From positions 1 to 5,638 of the forward strand of contig JASHUO010000485.1 of assembly GCA_030039975.1 (NCBI GenBank): a stretch of DNA of 5,638 nucleotides, given 5' to 3'. Positions 1 through 5,036 of this stretch are shown piece by piece; position 1 is the stretch's first letter; every line of letters begins with the position of its first letter. The notes under the pieces are model-generated. The model saw only the letters and a program-made list of their open reading frames with translations. It did not search any database and was not told the origin of the DNA. The DNA comes from Alphaproteobacteria bacterium (lineage in GTDB: Bacteria > Pseudomonadota > Alphaproteobacteria > ATCC43930 > CGMCC-115725). The position numbers and the translations under genes were made by a program.

Positions 1-192
1 CGGAACATCTGGACCGTCGCCGCGTGGCTCGTCGCCAAACATGGTGAGGCGGCGCCCAAAGTGGTGAGCGCGCGCATCGCCAAATTGCGTGAAGGCGAGG
101 TCGAGAATTCGGCGATCACCTCGTGGCTGCAGGTCGACCAGGCCGTCCACGAGCTAACCCGCGCCCCCGGCGAAGGCGAGCGGGTGAATTAG
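1..192 (+). CDS. small conserved protein, DUF6961-like, 5' truncated
   Basis: Frame 1 is open from the window edge to a TAG at 190-192 and gives 63 residues, with G or C at nearly all third positions, as in the genuine genes here. There is no in-frame ATG, so the start lies upstream of the window. The visible part begins RNIWTVAAWLVAKHGEAAPK, continues with a helix-like VVSARIAKLREGEVENSA, then an ITSWLQVDQAVHEL segment and a polar tail. The order W..A..L..KHG, then a basic A-R-I helix, then a W-centred helix, resembles short (about 60-75 residue) DUF6961-type proteins of Alphaproteobacteria whose function is unknown. That family call comes from memory of the pattern and is tentative. No signal peptide or membrane segment is visible. 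If the likeness holds, only a few N-terminal residues are missing. Confidence 0.7.
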   Translation, partial: RNIWTVAAWLVAKHGEAAPKVVSARIAKLREGEVENSAITSWLQVDQAVHELTRAPGEGERVN

Positions 193-195
193 CTG

Positions 196-209
196 CAGGG
201 CGCGCCCTG
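196..209. terminator. 14-bp perfect palindrome just after a stop codon
   Basis: CAGGGCGCGCCCTG is its own reverse complement and begins four bases after the TAG of the upstream small gene. As RNA it could form a 5-bp stem (CAGGG/CCCTG) with a CGCG loop, and the bases after it are TTCAC. There is no U-run, so a classical intrinsic terminator is not supported. The position suggests 3'-end formation or transcript protection. Confidence 0.35.
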
Positions 210-236
210 TTCACGTCCAATCGCTTGCTCTTCCCG

Positions 237-321
237 CCTTTCCCGCGAAAGCGGGAAACCAGCGCCACGTGCTCCTCTCGCCGAGGCTGAGGCCCTGGGT
301 GCCCGCTTTCGCGGGCAAAGC
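237..321. repeat. REP-like inverted repeat with nested hairpins, between convergent genes
   Basis: Two inverted copies of a roughly 30-nt unit flank a central spacer of about 25 nt. The 14-nt core CCCGCGAAAGCGGG at 242-255 recurs exactly as its reverse complement at 302-315. The match continues outward (CTTT against AAAG) and inward (CCAG against CTGG) with a few mismatches and one single-base indel. Each core is itself a hairpin: 239-258 has an 8-bp stem (TTTCCCGC/GCGGGAAA) with a GAAA loop, and 300-317 has a 7-bp stem with a TTTC loop. The central spacer also has CCTC/GAGG complementarity. Elements of this look are dispersed between genes in many alphaproteobacterial genomes. It lies downstream of both flanking genes, so a role as a bidirectional terminator or mRNA stabiliser is possible. 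No coding potential is believed here. Confidence 0.75.
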
Positions 322-367
322 GACGATGGGAAAGATGTGGTCCCGAACGCGGGCGCGATGCCCACGA

Positions 368-1663
368 TCACTGTAGCGGTGAGAAGGCCGTCTCCCGTGT
401 CCGCAACAGGATGAGGAAAGTGATCACCGCCGCGGCGAGGACGTAGAAGGTGGGCGCGATCTTATTGCCGCCGGTGAGGTCGATGAGCCAGGTCGCGATG
501 AAGGGCGCAAAGCCGCCGAAGACGGCCACAGCGATGTTGTAGCCGATCGAGAGTGCGGTGTAGCGCACGCGCGTCGGAAAGATCTCGGCATAGGTCGCCG
601 GCCCCGCGCCCGCATAGAAGGCAAGGAAGATCACCAGCACGAGCTGCATCACGAAGCACGCGCCGAGGCTGCCCGACGAGGCCCACCGGAAAAGCGGATA
701 GGTGAAGACGATGTAGCCGATGCAAGAGGTGATGAGCACGGGCCGGCGGCCGATGCGGTCGGAGAGCGCGCCGGTGAAGGGAATGAGCACGACGAAGACG
801 ATCAGGCAGAGCGTGCTGATGAGCAACGCCGTGCCGCCCGGCAGCTTTATCTGCTGGATGAACCAGGTCGGGATGTAGATCAGCGCGATGTAGTAGGCGA
901 CTGTGTTGTGCAGCGTAAGGCCGAAGGCGAGCAGCGTCTCGCGCGGATAGCGGGTGAGGGTCTCGACGAGCGGCGTTTTCGCCACTTCGCCATGCGCTTC
1001 GATCTCGGTGAATTTCGGCGTGTCGTCGAGGCGCCAGCGCAGATAGGCGCCGAGCAGCCCGACCAGGATGCCGAGCAGGAAGGGCACGCGCCAGCCCCAG
1101 CTCAGCAACGCCTCGGGCGCGAGGTTGCGCGTGAGCAGGGTGGCCGCGAGCGAGCCCAGCAGGAAGCCGGCGCCGACGCTAACCTGTTGCCACGAGCCGA
1201 TATAGCCGCGGCGGCCTTCGCCGGCGAATTCGACGATATAGGCCGTAGACCCGCCCCACTCGCCGCCGGCCGAAAGCCCTTGCGCCAGCCGCGCGATGAG
1301 CAACAGCACCGGGCCGAGAAGACCGGCCGCGGCAAAGGACGGCAAGAGGCCGACAGCGAAGGTCGAGAGCGCCATCAGGAAGATGACGGCGCTCAGCGCC
1401 AGCCTGCGCCCGTAGCGGTCGCCGAAAACGCCGAAGACGACGGCGCCGATGGGGCGCATCACGAAGCCGACGCCGAACACCGCCAGGGTCGTCAGCAGCG
1501 AGCGATATTCGTTGGTGCTGGGAAAGAAGAGCTGCGAGATGACCGGCACGAAATAGCCGTAGACGGCGAAATCATACCATTCGAGGACATTGCCGATGAC
1601 GCCCGCCACCACCGCTTCGCGGCGCCGAGGCTGGCTCGCCGCACCAAGTGCAACAGACGTCAT
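368..1663 (-). CDS. MFS transporter, metabolite:H+ symporter (MHS) family
   Basis: This is a 431-residue inner-membrane permease, the usual length for the MHS group (ProP, KgtP, ShiA and citrate-type carriers), which import small organic acids, betaines or related metabolites with protons. Group hallmarks are GNVLEWYDFAVYGYF (residues 24-38) in the first membrane segment, RPIGAVVFGVFGDRYGRR (70-87, MFS motif A in loop 2-3), RLAQGLSAGGEWGGS (125-139) in segment 4, GWRVPFLLG (190-198), the second motif-A copy GALSDRIGRRPVL (298-310), and AEIFPTRVRYTALSIGYN (359-376). Hydrophobic stretches fit 12 membrane helices, with a polar central loop near 211-240. There is no cleavable signal peptide. The ATG at 1663 is preceded by AGGGGGA (1669-1675 on the complement) with a 5-nt spacer. 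The gene is divergent from the amidohydrolase 145 bp away, suggesting that it imports that enzyme's substrate. The substrate cannot be deduced from sequence. Confidence 0.95.
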   Translation of the reverse strand: MTSVALGAASQPRRREAVVAGVIGNVLEWYDFAVYGYFVPVISQLFFPSTNEYRSLLTTLAVFGVGFVMRPIGAVVFGVFGDRYGRRLALSAVIFLMALSTFAVGLLPSFAAAGLLGPVLLLIARLAQGLSAGGEWGGSTAYIVEFAGEGRRGYIGSWQQVSVGAGFLLGSLAATLLTRNLAPEALLSWGWRVPFLLGILVGLLGAYLRWRLDDTPKFTEIEAHGEVAKTPLVETLTRYPRETLLAFGLTLHNTVAYYIALIYIPTWFIQQIKLPGGTALLISTLCLIVFVVLIPFTGALSDRIGRRPVLITSCIGYIVFTYPLFRWASSGSLGACFVMQLVLVIFLAFYAGAGPATYAEIFPTRVRYTALSIGYNIAVAVFGGFAPFIATWLIDLTGGNKIAPTFYVLAAAVITFLILLRTRETAFSPLQ

Positions 1664-1808
1664 TACCGTCCCCCTGTCGTTGTGAGCCGCGGCTCCTCAC
1701 GCAAAACTGTAACAACAAAGCGTAACCCGCGCCGCGCAGCGCTGTCCACGCGGAGCGTTGCTTGTGCATTGCTGCCATGCCGTGCGAGGCTTCGCCGGGA
1801 GGCGCTTC
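1664..1808. promoter_or_regulatory. divergent intergenic control region with 12-bp palindrome
   Basis: These 145 bases separate the divergent transporter and amidohydrolase start codons, so promoters for both genes are expected here. GAGCCGCGGCTC at 1684-1695 is a perfect palindrome, and GTGAG (1682-1686) with CTCAC (1696-1700) forms an overlapping inverted pair, so it could be an operator. It is followed by an A-rich stretch (1701-1720) that stands out from the GC-rich surroundings. A weak sigma70-like pair, TTGTGA (1680-1685) and AAAACT (1703-1708) with a 17-nt spacer, would place the palindrome in the spacer, but the matches are poor. No regulator gene is in the window. The single shared region suggests co-regulation of import and hydrolysis. 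Confidence 0.4.
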
Positions 1809-3038
1809 ATGGATCTCGTCATTCGCAACACAAGGCTGGGCCACGCGCCGGAAGAGGGGGCCGTGGATATCGGCGTTGCCGGCGGGCGTATCGCCGCCAT
1901 TGCCGCACGGCTCGACGCTGCGGCGGAGAGCGTCGATGCCGGCGGCCGCCTGGCCTGTGCCGGGTTGGTCGAGACGCACATCCATCTCGACAAGTCGCGC
2001 ATCATCGAACGCTGCGGCCCGGAAGAGGGGCGCGATGTCGCCGCGGTCAAACGCATCCGGCCGCTGAAACCCGCTTTCACCGTCGAGGACGTGCGGGCGC
2101 GGGCGGAACGGACGCTGCAGCAGGCGATCTTGAACGGCACCACGCGCATGCGCACCCATGTCGAGGTCGATCCCGGCATCGGCATGCGCGGCTTCGAGGG
2201 CGTCCAATCGCTGATCGCCGATTACCGCTGGGCGATCGATCTCGAGATTTGCGTCTTTCCGCAGGAAGGGCTCACCAACTATCCCGGCACCGATGCTTTG
2301 CTGGTCGAAGGGCTGAAGCGCGGCGCCAAGGTGATCGGCGCCGCGCCGCGCTACGACACCGACCACGCCGGCCAGATCACGCGGGTCTTCGAGCTGGCAC
2401 GCGAGTTCGATGTCGATATCGACATGCATCTCGATTTCGGCAACACGCCGGAAGCGCCGGACATCCCGCTGGTGCTGGAGCTCACCGAGACATACCGGCG
2501 CGGCGGCCGCGTCGCGGTCGGCCACATGACCAAGCTCTCGACCATGCCGCCGGGCGAGGTGGCGGCGTTGGGCCGCCGCCTCGCCGATGCCGGGATCGCC
2601 GTCACCGTGCTGCCGGCGACCGACCTCTTCCTCATGGGGCGGGACCAGGAGCACGATATCCGCCGCGGCCTTGCCGATGCCAATCTGCTGCTCGAGCAGG
2701 GCGTCAATTGCTCGATCTCCAGCAACAACGTGCTCAATCCGGCGACGCCCTATGGCGATTGCTCGCTCCTGCGCATGGCCAATCTGCACGCCAATGTGCT
2801 GCAGGTGAGTGGCCGCGAACGGCTGCGCGAGTGTTTCCACATGATCTCGTCACGTTCTGCGCGGCTGCTCAATCATGCCGATTACGGCCTCGCCGTCGGC
2901 AATCCCGCCGACATCGTCATCATCGACGCTGCGACGCCCGAGCAGGCGGTCGCCGAGATCCGCCAGCCCATTGCCGTCTTCAAGCGCGGGCGGCGCACGG
3001 TGAGCTGGCCGCTGCCACAACTGCACCGGCCGTCTTAG
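1809..3038 (+). CDS. amidohydrolase-superfamily hydrolase, cytosine-deaminase (CodA)-like
   Basis: This 409-residue cytoplasmic enzyme has the amidohydrolase layout: a small N-terminal beta-sandwich part, a TIM barrel from about residue 50, and a C-terminal GNPADIVIID strand (364-373) closing the sandwich. Like CodA it has the HxH metal pair in ETHIHLDKS (H57, H59), RTHVEVD (115-121), FPQEG (150-154, with the substrate-site Gln at 152), the barrel His in DMHLDF (H207) and GHMT (H239). It departs from CodA at two key sites. The Glu three residues after the barrel His is Phe (F210), and the metal-binding Asp of GHDD is replaced in SSNN (N306). It probably hydrolyses a C-N bond of a cyclic or amide compound, but the substrate and perhaps the metal site differ from CodA. 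ATG 1809 was chosen because GGGAGG (1797-1802) lies 6 nt upstream. An in-frame TTG at 1758 would add 17 unconvincing residues. It is divergent from the MHS permease. Confidence 0.93.
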   Translation: MDLVIRNTRLGHAPEEGAVDIGVAGGRIAAIAARLDAAAESVDAGGRLACAGLVETHIHLDKSRIIERCGPEEGRDVAAVKRIRPLKPAFTVEDVRARAERTLQQAILNGTTRMRTHVEVDPGIGMRGFEGVQSLIADYRWAIDLEICVFPQEGLTNYPGTDALLVEGLKRGAKVIGAAPRYDTDHAGQITRVFELAREFDVDIDMHLDFGNTPEAPDIPLVLELTETYRRGGRVAVGHMTKLSTMPPGEVAALGRRLADAGIAVTVLPATDLFLMGRDQEHDIRRGLADANLLLEQGVNCSISSNNVLNPATPYGDCSLLRMANLHANVLQVSGRERLRECFHMISSRSARLLNHADYGLAVGNPADIVIIDAATPEQAVAEIRQPIAVFKRGRRTVSWPLPQLHRPS

Positions 3039-3074
3039 CGGCGGACGATGAAAGGTCGGTGTTGAGCACGCATT

Positions 3075-3149
3075 CCCCACCTCAGCCCGACCCTCTCCGC
3101 CCCAATGGGGCGGAGAGGGGGGACCCGCGCAGCGGGGGGTGAGGCGGGG
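3075..3149. repeat. palindromic three-stem intergenic element
   Basis: Outer arms CCCCACCTCA (3075-3084) and TGAGGCGGGG (3140-3149) pair at 9 of 10 positions. Between them sit a perfect 13-bp stem, CCCTCTCCGCCCC (3091-3103) with GGGGCGGAGAGGG (3107-3119) and a 3-nt AAT loop, and a second hairpin, CCCGC (3124-3128) with GCGGG (3132-3136). The whole can fold as a three-way junction in RNA or as a cruciform in DNA. It resembles the dispersed palindromes with a CCCTCTCC core seen between genes in many GC-rich Alphaproteobacteria. It starts 36 nt after the amidohydrolase stop. There is no U-run after the long stem, so termination is possible but unproven. It could reduce read-through into, or stabilise mRNA upstream of, the deacetylase gene. 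Confidence 0.75.
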
Positions 3150-3190
3150 TGCCTGCCGCCTCGCGACCTGCCGGGCACGTCTGAGCTCGG

Positions 3191-3202
3191 CTGCTCGAGC
3201 AG
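3191..3202. promoter_or_regulatory. 12-bp perfect palindrome upstream of the deacetylase gene
   Basis: CTGCTCGAGCAG is a perfect dyad 71 nt upstream of the deacetylase start codon. The remaining bases of this gap (3150-3273) show no convincing promoter and no believable gene. The only other structure seen is a weak GTGCC/GGCAC pairing near 3150-3179. The dyad could be a protein-binding site or chance, since short palindromes are frequent at this GC content. Confidence 0.2.
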
Positions 3203-3273
3203 GCGGAAGCGCGCAGCCATCGATTGCCCGGCCTGCGCCGCTGTGCTCTGCTCTTGCGCGGGAGGGCTTCGCC

Positions 3274-4107
3274 ATGCCACGGCACATCGTCTGTCTCACC
3301 TTCGATTTCGATGCGATCTCGGGCTTCATCGCCCGCGGCATGACGACGCCGACGCCGATCTCGCGCGGCGAGTTCGGCGTGGTCGCGGCGCCGCGCATCC
3401 TGGCGCTGCTGGGACGCTACGGCATCCCCGGCACCTGGTTCATTCCGGGGCACACCATCGCCACGTATCCCGAGGCCTGCCGCCGCGTGTTCGAGGCGGG
3501 GCATGAGATCGGCCATCACGGCTGGACGCATGTGCCGCCGGCCAATCTCTCGCGCGAGCACGAGGAGGCGGAGCTGCTGCGCGCCAATGCCGAGATCAAG
3601 CGGCTCACCGGCCGCAATCCGCGCGGCTACCGCTCACCTTCCTGGGATTTGTCGCCGCACACCATCGAGCTGCTGCTGAAGCACGGCTTCCTCTATGAGA
3701 GCAGCATGATGGGTCATGACTATCTGCCCTATCGCGCGCGCCGGGGCGATATCATCGAGCTGGAAAAGCCGGCCGCGTTCGGGCAGGAGACGCCGCTCGT
3801 CGAAATGCCGATCAGCTGGACGCTCGACGATTATCCGCATTTCGAATTCGTGCGCACCGCGACGACCATCTTGGGCGGCCTGAAGGCGGCGAGCGGCGTG
3901 CTCGAGAACTGGTTCGATGATTTCGACTACATGACACGCATCATGGAGTGGGGGATCATCACCTACACCTGTCATCCCTTTGTCATCGGCCGCGGCCACC
4001 GCATGCTCATGCTGGAGCGGCTCATCGAAAAGCTGAGGGATCGCGGCGCGGTGTTCCTGACCATGGAGGACGCGGTGCACGAATGGCTGGAGCGCCGCTC
4101 CGGCTGA
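3274..4107 (+). CDS. polysaccharide deacetylase-family hydrolase (NodB fold, HpPgdA/PuuE-like)
   Basis: This 277-residue protein is a near full-length single NodB-type deformed barrel. It starts with CLTFDFDAISG (7-17), giving motif-1 acids D11 and D13. TWFIPGHTI (54-62) follows, then GHEIGHHGWTH (76-86), whose H82 and H86 form the HxxxH metal motif. Next come GYRSPSWDLS (118-127, motif 3), MPISWTLDD (178-186) and TCHP (232-235, terminal-motif His). The order and the LDD and HP segments match the Helicobacter PgdA-like branch, which includes PuuE allantoinases and cyclic imide hydrolases, better than chitin or peptidoglycan deacetylases. There is no signal peptide or membrane anchor, so a cytoplasmic role on a small amide, ureide or imide is more likely than cell-wall work. 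GGAGGG (3261-3266) lies 7 nt before ATG 3274. A frame extension back to 3139 overlaps the palindromic element and was discarded. It follows the amidohydrolase on the same strand after 235 nt. Confidence 0.93.
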   Translation: MPRHIVCLTFDFDAISGFIARGMTTPTPISRGEFGVVAAPRILALLGRYGIPGTWFIPGHTIATYPEACRRVFEAGHEIGHHGWTHVPPANLSREHEEAELLRANAEIKRLTGRNPRGYRSPSWDLSPHTIELLLKHGFLYESSMMGHDYLPYRARRGDIIELEKPAAFGQETPLVEMPISWTLDDYPHFEFVRTATTILGGLKAASGVLENWFDDFDYMTRIMEWGIITYTCHPFVIGRGHRMLMLERLIEKLRDRGAVFLTMEDAVHEWLERRSG

Positions 4108-4159
4108 GCGCCCGCGCCGGCAGCGGAATCGGCAATACTGTCCCAAAGCAGGGGGTGCC

Positions 4160-4558
4160 ATGGCAAAGTCGAGGGTACTCATCGTTGGTCTCGAGCCGTC
4201 GCTGATCGACTTCTCCGATCCGGCCTATGCGCGGGGCCGGAATGCAGCCGCCGTGCGCGCGGGGCTCGAGGTGGACGAGGCGCAGCTGAAGGCACTTGGC
4301 TATGATGCTGAACTCTGCCTCATCGATTTCGGCGAGACCGCGGAGACGGTGCTGCGCCAACGGCTCGGGCAAACGTCGTTCGACTGCATCCTGATCGGTG
4401 CGGGGGTGCGGCTCGCCCCCCAGAACACCCGCCTCTTTGAGAAACTGGTCAACATTGCACACACCGAGGCACCGCAGGCGAAGCTCTGCTTCAATACCGA
4501 GCCGACGGATACCGCCGAGGCTATCCAACGATGGGTGCCTCCCTCGCGGCCAACATGA
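4160..4558 (+). CDS. conserved hypothetical protein, Rossmann/receiver-like alpha/beta fold
   Basis: This is a 132-residue protein with no recognised named domain. It alternates hydrophobic strands and helices: SRVLIVGLEPSLIDFSDP (4-21), a charged helix ending in ALGYDAELCLIDFG (45-58), FDCILIGAGVRLAP (74-87) and AKLCFNTEPTDTAEAIQRW (107-125). The pattern recalls a flavodoxin-like or response-regulator-like open sheet, with FDCILIGAG where a receiver has its third strand. That strand lacks the phospho-acceptor Asp at its end, so it is not a classical receiver. There is no signal peptide or membrane segment, and it is probably cytoplasmic. Similar hypothetical proteins occur, from memory, in rhizobia and related bacteria. 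CAGGGGG (4149-4155) provides a ribosome site before ATG 4160. It starts 52 nt after the deacetylase stop and could share its transcript, and it converges on the next gene with 19 nt between their stop codons. Confidence 0.85.
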   Translation: MAKSRVLIVGLEPSLIDFSDPAYARGRNAAAVRAGLEVDEAQLKALGYDAELCLIDFGETAETVLRQRLGQTSFDCILIGAGVRLAPQNTRLFEKLVNIAHTEAPQAKLCFNTEPTDTAEAIQRWVPPSRPT

Positions 4559-4577
4559 GGCTGCCGTCGATGGCGGG

Positions 4578-4904
4578 TTATTTCGGCTTCAGCTGCTGAT
4601 TGCCCCCAGGGGTGCCCGGCGGCGGAATGACCGGCATGTCGCTGCTGCCTTCGGAGGGCGGCGAGACCACGCCCGCGTCTGGGGTGGGCGGTGGCTGCAG
4701 CACGCCGCCGGAATGATTGAGCTCGTCGCTGCGCGAGCGCGGCGGCGACTGGTCTGGGGCGTTGTTCGACCCGGACGAGCCGCCGGGCGGGAGCGGCGGG
4801 GTCGGTTGGCTCTGCGGCGGGTTGCGCTCTTGCGCAACGGTGGCCGGGGCGAGACAGGGGGCAAGCAGGAGGCCAGCGAGCAGATACGGCAAAGCGGATC
4901 GCAT
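4578..4904 (-). CDS. small secreted proline-rich protein with PVIPPPGTPGG tail
   Basis: This 108-residue protein has an N-terminal signal peptide, MRSALPYLLAGLLLAPCLAP followed by ATVAQE. The best signal peptidase I site is after A24 (TVA, then QE). LAPC has Pro at the -1 position, so it is not a credible lipobox. The mature part is disordered-looking and rich in Pro, Gly, Ser and Asn: PPLPPGGSSGSNN (36-48), a short conserved-looking core SDELNHSGGVLQPPPTPDAG (59-78), and the tail MPVIPPPGTPGGNQQLKPK (90-108). The order GGV-PPP-D-G followed by PVIPPPG.PGG and a final PK recurs in small alphaproteobacterial exported proteins of unknown function. GAAGGAA (4911-4917, complement) lies 6 nt before the ATG at 4904. 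The frame is open upstream to 5363, but that extension has no signal and overlaps the alpha/beta hydrolase. It is divergent from the alpha/beta hydrolase. Confidence 0.82.
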   Translation of the reverse strand: MRSALPYLLAGLLLAPCLAPATVAQERNPPQSQPTPPLPPGGSSGSNNAPDQSPPRSRSDELNHSGGVLQPPPTPDAGVVSPPSEGSSDMPVIPPPGTPGGNQQLKPK

Positions 4905-4975
4905 GGCGGCTTCCTTCAACGGTGGTGGATACCCTGCCAACTCGTCGGCCGGCCCGAGGTTCCCGGGGCAGGCGC

Positions 4976-5005
4976 TTGACCTTCCCATACGGGGCCGAAG
5001 AGAAT
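4976..5005 (+). promoter_or_regulatory. possible sigma70-type promoter of the alpha/beta hydrolase gene
   Basis: TTGACC (4976-4981) matches five of six -35 consensus bases. GAGAAT (5000-5005) matches four of six -10 bases after an 18-nt spacer, about 31 nt upstream of the hydrolase start codon. It lies in the 132-bp region between two divergent genes, where a promoter is expected. No comparable pair was seen for the minus-strand gene. Confidence 0.35.
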
Positions 5006-5036
5006 TCGGGCAACGGCTATCGGGGAGGCAGCAACG

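Noticed and set aside
189..371. 60-residue minus-strand open frame across the convergent gap
   Set aside because: It translates the palindromic repeat and is Arg/Ala-rich with no motif. The inverted-repeat structure explains the sequence better.
1758..1808. TTG-initiated 17-residue N-terminal extension of the amidohydrolase
   Set aside because: The ATG at 1809 has a strong GGGAGG site at ideal spacing and begins with the typical MDLVIRN strand. The extension is Cys/His/Arg-rich and unlike the family's N terminus.
1572..2840. 422-residue open frame on the minus strand
   Set aside because: It is antisense to the amidohydrolase and crosses the divergent promoter region and the transporter start. 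No recognisable domain or ribosome site was seen.
908..3142. 744-residue open frame on the + strand
   Set aside because: It runs antisense through the transporter and then out of frame through the amidohydrolase. Its product is Arg/Ala/Gly-rich low-complexity sequence with no family motifs, the usual result of high GC.
3139..3273. 45-residue N-terminal extension of the deacetylase-fold protein
   Set aside because: It starts inside the palindromic element, is Ala/Arg-rich without signal-peptide character, and ignores the strong GGAGGG site before ATG 3274.
3634..4182. 182-residue minus-strand open frame
   Set aside because: It is antisense to the deacetylase-fold gene, with His/Arg/Ala-rich content and no motif.
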